From: Flavobacterium haoranii
Lineage (GTDB): Bacteria > Bacteroidota > Bacteroidia > Flavobacteriales > Flavobacteriaceae
DNA: 64,000 nucleotides
Assembly (NCBI GenBank): GCA_003246205.1
Contig: QKBC01000010.1
Coordinates: 156,320 to 220,319, forward strand
Direction: 5' to 3'
Shown in pieces: positions 15,323 to 24,800 of this stretch. Under the pieces are notes generated by a model. That model had not been told where the DNA came from, searched no databases, and was given only the letters and a program-made list of their open reading frames with translations. Both the position numbers and the translations under genes were made by a program. The first letter of the stretch is position 1. Each line of letters opens with the position of its first letter.

Positions 15323-16594
15323 TTATTTTACAATAGTTTGTGTTCTATCCGGACCAACTGAAATAACTTTAATTGGTACTTCAACTTCTTTTTCAATAAA
15401 AGCAATGTAATCTTTTAGTTCTTGAGGAAGCTCTTCATAAGAAGACATTCCTGTTAAATCGGCATTCCAACCTTTTAACTCAGTGTAAACAGGTTGTACA
15501 TTTTCAGGTTCAATGTTATATGGTAAATGATCAATAGTTTGTCCTTTGTATTTATAAGCGGTACAAACTTTTAAGGTGTTAAAACCAGAAAGAACATCAC
15601 CTTTCATCATATATAACTGCGTTACTCCATTAATTTGAACAGCATATTTTAGCGCTACAAGATCTAACCATCCGCAACGGCGTGCTCGTCCGGTAACAGA
15701 ACCGAATTCGTTTCCTACTTTTGCCATAGTAGCACCTACTTCGTCAAATAATTCTGTTGGGAATGGACCAGAACCTACACGAGTAGTATAAGCTTTGAAA
15801 ATTCCGAAAACATCTTTCACTCGGTTAGGAGCAATACCTAAACCAGTACAAGCCCCGGCAGCAGTAGTATTTGATGAAGTTACAAACGGATACGTTCCGA
15901 AATCTACATCTAATAAAGAACCTTGAGCACCTTCTGCTAAAATAGATTTGCCTTCTTTTAATGCTTTGTTTAAATATTCTTCGCTATCGATGAAAGTTAA
16001 CTTTTTGAAAGCTGCAATAGCTTCAAAAAATTCTTCTTCCATTTCTTTTAGATCATATTGTAGATCAACGTCGTAGAAAGCAATCATGGCTTCGTGTTTG
16101 TCGGCCAAAGATCTATAACGTTGTTTAAAATCTTCTAATTCAATATCCCCTACACGTAAACCGTTTCTTCCGGTTTTATCCATGTAAGTAGGACCGATTC
16201 CTTTTAAAGTAGAACCAATCTTGGCTTTTCCTTTTGAAGCTTCAGAAGCAGCATCTAATAATCGGTGAGTAGGTAAAATAAGATGTGCTTTACGTGAGAT
16301 GAATAGTTTAGAAGTGATATCCATATCAAATTTTGACAAGCCTTCAATTTCTTTTTGAAAAACAACGGGATCCATAACTACACCATTCCCGATAATGTTA
16401 ATAGCATTTTTGTGGAAGATTCCGGAAGGAATTGTTCGTAAAACGTGTTTAATACCGTCAAATTCTAAAGTGTGTCCGGCATTTGGCCCTCCTTGAAAAC
16501 GGGCAATAATATCATATTTTGAAGTAAGAACGTCAACGATTTTTCCTTTACCCTCGTCGCCCCATTGTAGTCCCAGTAGTAAATCTACAGTCAT
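15323..16594 (-). CDS. purA: Adenylosuccinate synthetase
   Basis: A 423-residue, GTP-dependent ligase joining IMP and aspartate in AMP biosynthesis; cytosolic. Signatures: the N-terminal GLQWGDEGKGK loop (residues 8-18) with the catalytic aspartate D13, GGPNAGHT with H41, IGPTYMDKTGR, the Q-containing EGAQGSLLDVDFGTYPFVTSS block, and VTGRARRCGWLD for GTP binding. Length and motifs are standard. It follows the Fur-family gene by 30 bp on the same strand and ends at a strong terminator, suggesting a fur-purA transcript driven from the promoter at 17100-17107. Confidence 0.97.
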   Translation of the reverse strand: MTVDLLLGLQWGDEGKGKIVDVLTSKYDIIARFQGGPNAGHTLEFDGIKHVLRTIPSGIFHKNAINIIGNGVVMDPVVFQKEIEGLSKFDMDITSKLFISRKAHLILPTHRLLDAASEASKGKAKIGSTLKGIGPTYMDKTGRNGLRVGDIELEDFKQRYRSLADKHEAMIAFYDVDLQYDLKEMEEEFFEAIAAFKKLTFIDSEEYLNKALKEGKSILAEGAQGSLLDVDFGTYPFVTSSNTTAAGACTGLGIAPNRVKDVFGIFKAYTTRVGSGPFPTELFDEVGATMAKVGNEFGSVTGRARRCGWLDLVALKYAVQINGVTQLYMMKGDVLSGFNTLKVCTAYKYKGQTIDHLPYNIEPENVQPVYTELKGWNADLTGMSSYEELPQELKDYIAFIEKEVEVPIKVISVGPDRTQTIVK

Positions 16595-16624
16595 TTTTTA
16601 GTAGTTAGTAATTATAAGTTAGTA

Positions 16625-17077
16625 TTAGTTTGTTGTGTTATTTTCTTTTTTTGTTCCGTAAAAGTAAAGAGAATGATTTTGAATTTCAATGCCAAACATT
16701 TCTTCCATCGTTTTTTTAATTTGCTGGATTCTCGGGTCACAAAATTCAATAACTTCACCTGTATCGGTTAAAATGATGTGGTCGTGTTGCTTATCAAAAT
16801 AGGATTTTTCATAATGTGCCTGATTTTGCCCGAATTGGTGACGGCGAACTAAACCACAATCTAGAAGTAGTTCTATAGTGTTGTATAGCGTTGCTCTACT
16901 AACCCTATAGTTTTTATTTTTCATTTTGATGTATAATGATTCAATATCAAAATGTTCTTTTGAATTATAAATTTCCTGAAGAATAGCATAGCGCTCAGGG
17001 GTTTTGCGATGTGCTTTTTCCTCTAAGTATTTGGTAAATACGTTTTTTACAATTTCTTGATTGTTATTGTTTTCCAT
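16625..17077 (-). CDS. Fur-family metalloregulator
   Basis: A 150-residue protein with the Fur winged-helix ([38 protein letters not shown]) followed by the dimerisation/metal domain with [16 protein letters not shown], the usual His-rich metal cluster. The two CxxC motifs that hold structural zinc in many Fur/PerR/Zur proteins are missing; only single cysteines occur (LLDCGL, EFCDP). Hence the regulated metal or signal cannot be decided. It sits between SpoT/Rel (upstream) and purA (downstream). Regulation of iron uptake is the family default, not shown here. Confidence 0.9.
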   Translation of the reverse strand: MENNNNQEIVKNVFTKYLEEKAHRKTPERYAILQEIYNSKEHFDIESLYIKMKNKNYRVSRATLYNTIELLLDCGLVRRHQFGQNQAHYEKSYFDKQHDHIILTDTGEVIEFCDPRIQQIKKTMEEMFGIEIQNHSLYFYGTKKENNTTN

Positions 17078-17099
17078 TAGTTATAAAATGAAACAGCTA

Positions 17100-17107
17100 C
17101 AAAGATA
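17100..17107 (-). promoter_or_regulatory. -7 element upstream of the Fur-purA genes
   Basis: The minus strand reads TATCTTTG, an exact TAnnTTTG match, 23 bp upstream of the Fur ATG. The -33 region has a TTTTTC-like string rather than a clear TTG. Confidence 0.45.
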
Positions 17108-17156
17108 CTCTTATTTTTTGAATGTGAAAAACATCTCCGGAAATCAAATACAAATC

Positions 17157-19379
17157 TTAATTTTGATATACTCGGTTTACTTTATCAACGCCGTCTACTT
17201 TTCGTATGTTGTCCATTAGTTTTTTCAAAACGGTATTATTAGGTACAATAACGGCAATTTTCCCTTTAAAGATTCCGGCATCTCCGCTTAAAGAAATGTT
17301 TTGAATATTAACGTGCATTTCGTTAGAGATTACTTTAGTAAGTTCATTGGTTAACCCTAAGGTATCCATACCGGTTATTTCTAAAATAGCTTTAAATTCT
17401 TCTTGAGATGAATCAATCCATTTTGCTTGAATGATTCTATAGGCATAGTTGGATTGTAGACTAATAGCATTAGGGCAATCTTTTCTGTGTACTTTAATTC
17501 CTTCGTTAATTGTGATGAAACCAAAAACATCGTCGCCTGGAATAGGATTACAGCAGCTGGCTAATTTATAATCCAGTTTTTCTTGCTCTTTACCAAAAAC
17601 CAACATATCGTATTTTTTACTGATCTCGTCACGGTGAATAATTTCCGGTTGCGGATTAGGAGAACGTTTAATGGTTTTTTTGAAAAAGTTAACTAAAGTA
17701 TTGTTCTTTTGGGCCGCATAATCTTTTAATTGCTGGTTGTCAATGGTTCCAATGCCAACGCGATAGAATAAGTCTAAGCTCGTTTGTAATTTAAAATAAA
17801 CAACTAATTCGTTAACAACGCTTTCGGAAAGGTTTATTTTTAAATGACGTAGTTTGCGGGCTAGGATTTCTTTTCCGTCTTCACCTATTTTTTTGATGTC
17901 TTCGTTTAAGACATTTTTAATTTTGTTTTTGGCACGGGAAGTTGTTACATAATCCAACCATTGTGCTGTAGGCTTTTGATTAGGCGATGTGATGACTTCT
18001 ACCTGGTCTCCACTATTTAGAACATGATTTAAGGGAACTAATTTGCCGTTTACGCGGGTTCCTCTTGTGTGTACTCCGATTTCTGAGTGTATGGCAAAGG
18101 CAAAATCGAGTGAAGTTGCACCTTTTGGTAGCGATTTGATATCTCCTTTTGGTGTAAAGATATAAATTTCCTTGGCATATAAATTGAGCTTAAAATCTTC
18201 AACAAAATCTACGGCATTAGAGGTCTGATTTTCTAAGGCTTCTTTTAATTGATTCAGCCAAATTTCTAAAGTATGTTCTTCGGTATCTCCGGCATTTTTG
18301 TATTTGTAATGTGCCGCATATCCTTTTTCAGCGATTTCGTTCATTCGTTCGCTGCGAATCTGAATTTCAACCCAACGTCCTTTTGGTCCCATTACAGTTG
18401 TATGTAAGGCTTCGTATCCTGTTGATTTTGGTGATGAAATCCAATCTCGTAATCGGCTTGGGCTCGGGCGATAATGGTCAGTTACGATAGAGTAGATTTT
18501 CCAAGCAAGGAATTTTTCATCATGCTGGGTTGCTTTGTAAATAATCCGCAGAGCAAACTTATCATAAACTTCATCAAAAGTGACCTTTTGAACACGCATT
18601 TTTCTTCGAATGGAATAGATGGATTTAGGTCGGCCTTTGATGATAAATTCGATGCCTTCATCATCTAAAGATTTAGTTAAAACATCTGAAATGGATTTGA
18701 TGTAAGCGTCTTGTTCCTGTTTGGTTTCTTTGATTTTGCTTACGATTTCGTTGTAAACATCTGGTTCGGTATATTTTAGTCCTAAATCTTCCAGTTGGGT
18801 TTTAATATTGTACAAACCTAACCGATGTGCTAAAGGAGCATAAATGTATAAAGTTTCGGATGCAATTTTAGCCTGCTTGTAATCGACCATACTTTCCATG
18901 GTTTGCATGTTGTGAAGGCGGTCGGCTATTTTAATTAAGATTACGCGGACATCTTCATTGAGTGTCAGCAGCATTTTACGGAAATTTTCGGCTTGAAGCG
19001 AAATATCCTGATCCGTTTTTACTTTGGCTATTTTGGTTAATCCTTCAACGATTTTCGCAATTTTAGGATTAAACATTCGTTCAATATTTTCTACAGTGAT
19101 ATCAGTGTCTTCGACGACATCGTGCATTAAAGCAGCTGCAATGGAAGTTGCTCCTAGACCAATTTCGGCGGCAACAATTTTAGCCACAGCAATAGGGTGG
19201 AAGATATAGGCTTCTCCTGATTTTCTTCTTTGGTCTTTATGTGCATCTACTGCAACATCAAAAGCTTTACGAATCAGTTTTTTATCTTCGTCGGAAAGAG
19301 TTTGATAACTGATGCGTAAAAGTTCTTTATATTCTTGTGCGATTGCTTTGTTTTCTGCTTCTAAATCTATTTCTACCAT
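17157..19379 (-). CDS. Bifunctional (p)ppGpp synthetase/hydrolase, RelA/SpoT family
   Basis: A full-length Rel of 740 residues controlling the stringent response. Domains in order: an HD hydrolase (residues ~50-200, with HPIAVAKI, ALMHDVVEDT and RLHNMQTMES intact), the synthetase (~250-370, GRPKSIYSIRRKM, STGYEALHTTV, EIQIRSERMNEIAEKGYAAHY), the TGS domain (~410-470, IYIFTPKGDIKSLPKGATS), and a conserved-cysteine region (KLASCCNPIPGDDVFGF, KDCPN). A C-terminal ACT domain follows (~665-740). Both catalytic halves look intact, so both synthesis and hydrolysis are expected. It lies upstream of the Fur gene with a 79-bp gap. Confidence 0.96.
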   Translation of the reverse strand: MVEIDLEAENKAIAQEYKELLRISYQTLSDEDKKLIRKAFDVAVDAHKDQRRKSGEAYIFHPIAVAKIVAAEIGLGATSIAAALMHDVVEDTDITVENIERMFNPKIAKIVEGLTKIAKVKTDQDISLQAENFRKMLLTLNEDVRVILIKIADRLHNMQTMESMVDYKQAKIASETLYIYAPLAHRLGLYNIKTQLEDLGLKYTEPDVYNEIVSKIKETKQEQDAYIKSISDVLTKSLDDEGIEFIIKGRPKSIYSIRRKMRVQKVTFDEVYDKFALRIIYKATQHDEKFLAWKIYSIVTDHYRPSPSRLRDWISSPKSTGYEALHTTVMGPKGRWVEIQIRSERMNEIAEKGYAAHYKYKNAGDTEEHTLEIWLNQLKEALENQTSNAVDFVEDFKLNLYAKEIYIFTPKGDIKSLPKGATSLDFAFAIHSEIGVHTRGTRVNGKLVPLNHVLNSGDQVEVITSPNQKPTAQWLDYVTTSRAKNKIKNVLNEDIKKIGEDGKEILARKLRHLKINLSESVVNELVVYFKLQTSLDLFYRVGIGTIDNQQLKDYAAQKNNTLVNFFKKTIKRSPNPQPEIIHRDEISKKYDMLVFGKEQEKLDYKLASCCNPIPGDDVFGFITINEGIKVHRKDCPNAISLQSNYAYRIIQAKWIDSSQEEFKAILEITGMDTLGLTNELTKVISNEMHVNIQNISLSGDAGIFKGKIAVIVPNNTVLKKLMDNIRKVDGVDKVNRVYQN

Positions 19380-19480
19380 GTCAAAAACTATAACTCTTTA
19401 AAGTTACTATAAAGTTATGAAATTAGCAATTTTATTTTAGAAACGAAGTAAACTTTATGGTAAATTATTATAGCCTCTTT

Positions 19481-20275
19481 TTATTTAAAATCTCTTTGGC
19501 GTTTGGCTTCAAAAAGTAGAATGGCTGCTGCAACGGAAACGTTCATAGAATCGATTTCGCCTTGCATCGGAATAATAATGTTTTGACTGCTTTCTGTTCG
19601 CCAAATTTGAGTTAATCCGGTTGCTTCTGTTCCTACAACTAAAGCCGTAGGCAACTTGTAATCTTGTGTGTGATATTCGGTTGAATCTTGTAGCGTAGCC
19701 GAATAAATATGAATTTTTTTTTCTTTTAAAAATTGAACAACTTCTTCCGATGTTCCTACGGCGATTTGCCGCGTAAATAAGCAGCCAACACTTGAACGAA
19801 CAATATTTGGGTTATAAATATCGGCTCTTGGATTAGCAATAATCACGGCATCTATATTAGCAGCATCGGCAGTACGTAGAACAGCGCCTAGGTTTCCCGG
19901 TTTTTCTAAACCTTCAGCCACTAAAATCAGAGGTGTTTCAGATAGTTTTAAATCATTTAAAGCTAAAGATTTGGATTCGGCTACAGCCAAAATTCCTTCG
20001 GTAGTATCGCGATACGCTAATTTTTGATAGACTTCTTTTGAAATTTCTATTTTGTCGGTTTCATTTGAAGTTTTTAAAGAAATCAATTGCTTTTCTGTAA
20101 AAATATCGGGTAAAAACAGAATCGTTTTCAACGTATATCCGCCTTTTAAAGCCAGTTCAATCTCACGTTGGCCTTCAATTAAAAAAGTTCCGGTTTGTTT
20201 TCTGACCTTTGCTTTTTCCTGAAGTTGAACCAGTGATTTTATAAGCGGATTTTGAACAGATTCTATTTTTTTCAT
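19481..20275 (-). CDS. TrmH/SpoU-family RNA methyltransferase
   Basis: A SPOUT-class 2'-O-methyltransferase of 264 residues. The N-terminal part (KVRKQTGTFLIEGQREIELAL) is the L30e-like substrate-binding domain. The C-terminal knot contains the three SpoU motifs: EGLEKPGNLGAVLRTADAA, ALVVGTEATGL and IPMQGEIDSMNVSVAAAILL. The target (rRNA or tRNA) cannot be told from sequence; it resembles the RlmB/TrmH group. It is the last gene of the minus-strand run starting at the SpoIIM-like gene, 9 bp after the DUF2167 gene, so its expression is probably coupled to those envelope genes. Confidence 0.92.
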   Translation of the reverse strand: MKKIESVQNPLIKSLVQLQEKAKVRKQTGTFLIEGQREIELALKGGYTLKTILFLPDIFTEKQLISLKTSNETDKIEISKEVYQKLAYRDTTEGILAVAESKSLALNDLKLSETPLILVAEGLEKPGNLGAVLRTADAANIDAVIIANPRADIYNPNIVRSSVGCLFTRQIAVGTSEEVVQFLKEKKIHIYSATLQDSTEYHTQDYKLPTALVVGTEATGLTQIWRTESSQNIIIPMQGEIDSMNVSVAAAILLFEAKRQRDFK

Positions 20276-20284
20276 GTGTAATAT

Positions 20285-21220
20285 TTAGTTTTCAGTTTCT
20301 TTTGAATCAGAGGTATCAATAGAAATGCTATTTTCTTCTTTGGTAACTTCTTGTTCTTTACTTCCGAAAATGAATTTTCTTAAAGCGGCTAATAATCCTA
20401 AAAGGCCGATGACTATAACTTTTCCAAATTTAGCCAAAATGGCAAAAAAACCGGTTTTTGCTAAAAGTTTTCCGGCTACAAGTCCTCCAATGGTCCAGGC
20501 TGCAACATTATCGGTGCTGGAATCAAAATCGGCATAACGTGAACCTTCGTTATATACAACGCTTTTGGTAATTAACGGAATTGATTCTTTTACTTCATTA
20601 AGCTGATCAATACCTGCTACGGCTGAAAGATTGAACATTCCTTTTCGACCCAAAACTCTTAAATCATAATTTAGAGTGTTTGTTTCATCGTCACCGAATT
20701 TTATTTCTTTTGCCCAATGTAAAACTTTTGCTTTACTATCGTAATATGGTTTTGAAGCCCAACCTATCAATTGTACTTTTCCATAGCCTAACTTTTCTCT
20801 TTCAATATTTTCGGACTCAATATCTTTTTTCAATTCTTTAAGTAAATCATCATAATCGATATCATTAGCATCATCATCTTTTACAAAACCAATATCGTGG
20901 TAGCTGATAACAAACATCCAACAATTTTGATTAGTAACGCCTAACTTTTCAGGTAAAATTGCTCCCAGTACTGTAGTATCTCTCATGTTTCCCCATAAAT
21001 CTGTTAAAACATACTGGGTTTGTTCACTATCTAAAAATTTATATCCTTTAGGTATGGCTATACTTGCATTTTCATTGGTAAATTCAATTTTACCGGTTTG
21101 GTATTGCATTGAATTTTCGATTTGCTGATAGGCAATAGCCAAAGAATCTATTTCTTCCTGAGCTATAAGGTAATAAGAACAAGTAAAAAGTAATAAAAAG
21201 GTTAGCAGTGTTTTTTTCAT
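20285..21220 (-). CDS. DUF2167 membrane-anchored protein
   Basis: A protein of 311 residues with a signal peptide (MKKTLLTFLLLFTCSYYLIAQ) and a DUF2167 domain over about residues 40-240 (ENASIAIPKGYKFLDSEQT, then a VTNQNCWMFVISYHDIGFVKDDDANDID block). A C-terminal hydrophobic hairpin (LVAGKLLAKTGFFAILAKFGKVIVIGLLGLLAAL, about 250-285) would place the bulk outside the cytoplasm. The tail is short, charged and serine-rich. DUF2167 proteins have no established function. It lies between DUF58 and TrmH genes with gaps of 11 and 9 bp. Confidence 0.85.
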   Translation of the reverse strand: MKKTLLTFLLLFTCSYYLIAQEEIDSLAIAYQQIENSMQYQTGKIEFTNENASIAIPKGYKFLDSEQTQYVLTDLWGNMRDTTVLGAILPEKLGVTNQNCWMFVISYHDIGFVKDDDANDIDYDDLLKELKKDIESENIEREKLGYGKVQLIGWASKPYYDSKAKVLHWAKEIKFGDDETNTLNYDLRVLGRKGMFNLSAVAGIDQLNEVKESIPLITKSVVYNEGSRYADFDSSTDNVAAWTIGGLVAGKLLAKTGFFAILAKFGKVIVIGLLGLLAALRKFIFGSKEQEVTKEENSISIDTSDSKETEN

Positions 21221-21231
21221 ATCATAATAGT

Positions 21232-22566
21232 TTAAAGTATTCCCCGAGCTTTAATTTCTAAATATTTGTTGATGGTATCTAAGGTTAGTTGTTCCGGTTC
21301 AGTTAAAACGGAATAGATTCCATATTTTTTCAATTCGTTGACAATTAATCGTTTTTCGAAAGCAAATTTTTCGGCTATAGTTTTATCGTAAATCTCTTGA
21401 ATAGTAGTTGCTTTTTTATGGATTAGTTCATTGAGTTCTGTATTGTTAAAAAACACAACAACCAATAAATGGTTCTTAGCTATGCCTTTTAAATAAGGCA
21501 ATTGTCGGTATAAAGCATCCAGTGTTTCAAAATTGGTGTACAACATCAGTAGGCTGCGTTGGTTGATGTTTTTTTTGATATCGACATACAAACGGCTAAA
21601 ATCGCTCTCAAAGAAATCGGTTTTGATGTTGTACAAGTTCTCCATAATTTGCTGCATCTGACTTTGGCGTTTTTCAGCAACTATGATATTTTCTACTTTT
21701 TTGGAAAAAGTGAACATTCCGGCTTTATCGTGTTTTTTCAGGATAACATTAGATAAAACCAAAGTAGCATTAATAGCATAGTCTAATAAGCTTAAACCGT
21801 TAAACGGCATTTTCATGACACGTCCTTTGTCAATAATCATGTAAACATTTTGTGATTTTTCATCCTGAAACTGGTTGACCATTAGCTGATTTCGCTTTGC
21901 AGTAGCTTTCCAGTTGATGGTTCGGATGTCGTCTCCCTGAACATATTCTTTAATTTGCTCAAATTCCATAGTGTGACCAATACGTCTGATTTTTTTTAAT
22001 CCGTATTGAAACAAATTATTCGAAAAAGCTATTAAATCGTATTTTTTTAACTGAATATAGGAAGGATAGGTAGGAACCATTTGGTTCTCTTCATATATAA
22101 AGCGTCGGCTGACTAAACGCAGCGGAGAAGCAGCATAAATGTTTAGTTTGCCGAAAATGTATTCACCTCGTTCGGTAGGACGGAGGAAGTATTTATAACT
22201 ATCTTTTGCTTGGGTTTTAATTTTTCGGGTAATTTCAAAATGCCGTTGTTGAAACTGAAACGGAACTTCATCAATTGCTTTTACGTAAACCGGAAAAGTA
22301 TAATAATTTTGAAGATAAACCTTTACTTCATTCTCATCGCCATTGGAAAACTTTTCGGGAGTTTGGCGCGAGCCGGTTACTTTTTTTCCGGAAGAAAACA
22401 ATAATAGGATATCAATAACTGCAAAAGCTAGCAATACATACAATAAATACCAGGCTGCATTGTAAAACATAGGAAGAAAAAAAGACACTAAGAATAGTGC
22501 AATTATTCCCATAATGCAGTAAAAGAAGAAATTATTGATATATAGTTGCTTATAGAATGCTAGCAT
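21232..22566 (-). CDS. DUF58 membrane protein
   Basis: A 444-residue protein with two N-terminal transmembrane spans (within residues 10-60) followed by a cytosolic or periplasmic region holding the DUF58 signature GDDIRTINWKATAKRNQLMVNQFQDE and a degenerate von Willebrand-A-like fold (VYMIIDKGRVM, where the classical DxSxS metal motif is not kept). DUF58 proteins nearly always pair with MoxR ATPases, and the MoxR gene ends 23 bp upstream here. By analogy to Bat operons the pair may fold or remodel envelope proteins; this is inference. Confidence 0.9.
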   Translation of the reverse strand: MLAFYKQLYINNFFFYCIMGIIALFLVSFFLPMFYNAAWYLLYVLLAFAVIDILLLFSSGKKVTGSRQTPEKFSNGDENEVKVYLQNYYTFPVYVKAIDEVPFQFQQRHFEITRKIKTQAKDSYKYFLRPTERGEYIFGKLNIYAASPLRLVSRRFIYEENQMVPTYPSYIQLKKYDLIAFSNNLFQYGLKKIRRIGHTMEFEQIKEYVQGDDIRTINWKATAKRNQLMVNQFQDEKSQNVYMIIDKGRVMKMPFNGLSLLDYAINATLVLSNVILKKHDKAGMFTFSKKVENIIVAEKRQSQMQQIMENLYNIKTDFFESDFSRLYVDIKKNINQRSLLMLYTNFETLDALYRQLPYLKGIAKNHLLVVVFFNNTELNELIHKKATTIQEIYDKTIAEKFAFEKRLIVNELKKYGIYSVLTEPEQLTLDTINKYLEIKARGIL

Positions 22567-22589
22567 TGTTGGTAAAGATTGATTTTTAA

Positions 22590-23615
22590 TTATCGTGGAA
22601 TTTCAACGGTATCAATGATTTGTTTGATGATTTCGGTACTGTTAATTCCTTCCATTTCACGTTCAGGAGTTACAACAACACGGTGCTGTAAAACCGGAAT
22701 TGCAGCTTCTTTTATATCGTCAGGTGTTACAAAATCGCGTCCTTTTATGGCGGCAAAACCTTTGGCAGCATTTAAAATAGCAATAGAAGCTCTTGGTGAT
22801 GCTCCTAAATATAGAAAAGCATTTTCACGAGTGTTTAAAACAATTTTAGCAATATATTCGATTAAGTTAGGCTCAATGATAATTTGCTTGATTAAATGCT
22901 GAAAATCGGTAATATTACTTTTGGATAAAATCGTTGCAATAGCAGCCAGTTTATCGTCGCTTTTCAATTCGTTTTCTTTATTGAGAATATGAACTTCTTC
23001 TTCTAAATTAGGGTAACCAATATTAATCTTGAATAAAAATCGGTCTAATTGCGCTTCGGGAAGGCGATAAGTTCCTTCTTGTTCTATAGGGTTTTGCGTA
23101 GCAATCACTAAAAACGGTTTGTCTAATTGATAGGTCGTTCCGTCTGCTGTAATCTGGCGTTCTTCCATAACTTCAAACAGAGCCGCTTGTGTTTTAGCCG
23201 GAGCACGATTAATTTCATCAATCAGGATAAAATTAGAGAAAATCGGGCCTCTTTTGAATTCAAATGTCGATTTCGATAGATCGAAAACAGAAGTTCCGAT
23301 AATATCAGAGGGCATTAAATCGGGAGTGAACTGAATTCGGCTGAAATCAAGTGATAAAGTTTTAGCCAGTAATTTAGCACTAATGGTTTTGGCAACTCCC
23401 GGAACACCTTCCAGTAAAACATGCCCATTGGCCAAAACTGCCACTAAAAGTTGGTCAATCATTTTGTTTTGTCCTACAATTACTTTTGCTATTTCCTGAC
23501 GAACTTGTACTAAGCCATCTTGCAAAGGTTGAAGGTCAATACGAGATTCAAAATTTACATTTTCAATATTTTCATTTGTCTCGTTTTGCGGATTGTTCTC
23601 AAAAAAGTTTTCCAT
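22590..23615 (-). CDS. MoxR-family AAA+ ATPase
   Basis: A 341-residue ATPase. Walker A is GVPGVAKT (residues 70-77), Walker B FILIDEINRAPAKTQ, sensor 1 VIATQNPIEQEGTYRLPEAQLDRF, and the C-terminal lid carries the GASPRASIAILNAAK motif. The first ~28 residues are acidic and asparagine-rich, an unstructured leader. MoxR ATPases act as chaperones that assemble or activate protein complexes, usually with VWA or DUF58 partners. Its start overlaps the stop of the DUF4350 gene by one base (TAATG arrangement), evidence of translational coupling. Confidence 0.94.
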   Translation of the reverse strand: MENFFENNPQNETNENIENVNFESRIDLQPLQDGLVQVRQEIAKVIVGQNKMIDQLLVAVLANGHVLLEGVPGVAKTISAKLLAKTLSLDFSRIQFTPDLMPSDIIGTSVFDLSKSTFEFKRGPIFSNFILIDEINRAPAKTQAALFEVMEERQITADGTTYQLDKPFLVIATQNPIEQEGTYRLPEAQLDRFLFKINIGYPNLEEEVHILNKENELKSDDKLAAIATILSKSNITDFQHLIKQIIIEPNLIEYIAKIVLNTRENAFLYLGASPRASIAILNAAKGFAAIKGRDFVTPDDIKEAAIPVLQHRVVVTPEREMEGINSTEIIKQIIDTVEIPR

Positions 23616-24799
23616 TATAGATTTAATTTTTCAATCAGTTCATTTAATTTAATAACATCAGTTTCTGAAGCTTGTGTTTGTCTTCTTAATTGGTTGATGT
23701 GATGTACCAGTGTTGTAATAGTGTCTATATTTTTTCCGGTTTTTTGATGTAGTCTTTTGATGAAAACATCATCTAAACTGAAAGTGTCAATATAGTATTC
23801 GTTTCTAATTTTTTCAAGTAAATATTTAATCTTTTTTTCTATGATATCTAAATGATTTTTTTCCTGATAATACAGGTTTCCGATGGTTTTGGTAAATTCA
23901 ATTGTCGTGTTTTTTAACGGTTCTATGATAGGAACTACTCGTTGGCGGCGTTTCGCATTGAAAATCATAAAGAAAATCATAGAAAAAATAGCTAAGAGCC
24001 AAGCCCATTTTAATGCCGGTTCGCTAAGAATAAATCGCAGTGGCGATTGGTCTAAATTTTCACTTTCATAGCGGTCAATTTTCCAGAAGATATTATCTTT
24101 TTGTGGAATTGTATTTAAGACACTTTCGACATAGTGCTGATTCTTTAGCATGTAATAATTGGTAAAGGCAACAGGTTGTGTATGTAAATAAAAGGAACCT
24201 TCACCAAAAGGAACTTTAATGAAATTAGTTTGTTCGTTTTCAAATTTTTTGCCATATTTCTGTTTGCCTAAAACAGTTGTTTTCGATGAGTCAATTCCTA
24301 TGAAATAGCCGTTGTTAATACCTTTGTCGAAGTAGTTTTTGGTATTTTGAACCTCCAACCGCAAAGTATCGTTAAAGATATTGCTATAACTCATCTTAAA
24401 TTTTAATGAATCCTTCAGAATTTGTGGAAAATCAGAAGAGCTGATAAAAATAGTATTTCCGTGACTGGCAAAATACAGTAGTTCTTTAACAGATTCATTG
24501 TCAATATTAAATTCGTTATCGATATATAAAACGGTTCCGGAAATAGTATAACTGGAATCTTTGTAACGGTATTTAGCATCTAAAAATTCGTAAGGACTTT
24601 TCCCAAAGCGTGTTACGGATTGTGGTTCAAAAAAAGAATCACTTTCGTTGTCGAAAATGTATAAACCAAAAGGAATTTTATCTTTGATTTTATACGTTTC
24701 ACGCCAATCTACAGGTTTGGGACGGCTGGCATCAATGGCAATGATTGCGACCCAGATGAAAACTAAAACTCCTATGAATATTTTTAACTTTTTAGACAT
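23615..24799 (-). CDS. DUF4350-domain membrane protein
   Basis: A 394-residue protein with an N-terminal anchor (LKIFIGVLVFIWVAIIAIDA), an extracytoplasmic DUF4350 domain of about 230 residues (KIPFGLYIFDNESDSFF near its start, then ELLYFASHGNTIFISSSDFP), a second span near residues 260-285 (WAWLLAIFSMIFFMIFNA), and a cytoplasmic helical tail. DUF4350 is thought related to class-I glutamine amidotransferase-like folds, but no catalytic triad is apparent. It is encoded between MoxR and DUF4129 genes with a 1-bp overlap and a 1-bp gap. Function unknown. Confidence 0.87.
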   Translation of the reverse strand: MSKKLKIFIGVLVFIWVAIIAIDASRPKPVDWRETYKIKDKIPFGLYIFDNESDSFFEPQSVTRFGKSPYEFLDAKYRYKDSSYTISGTVLYIDNEFNIDNESVKELLYFASHGNTIFISSSDFPQILKDSLKFKMSYSNIFNDTLRLEVQNTKNYFDKGINNGYFIGIDSSKTTVLGKQKYGKKFENEQTNFIKVPFGEGSFYLHTQPVAFTNYYMLKNQHYVESVLNTIPQKDNIFWKIDRYESENLDQSPLRFILSEPALKWAWLLAIFSMIFFMIFNAKRRQRVVPIIEPLKNTTIEFTKTIGNLYYQEKNHLDIIEKKIKYLLEKIRNEYYIDTFSLDDVFIKRLHQKTGKNIDTITTLVHHINQLRRQTQASETDVIKLNELIEKLNL

Positions 24800-24800
24800 T

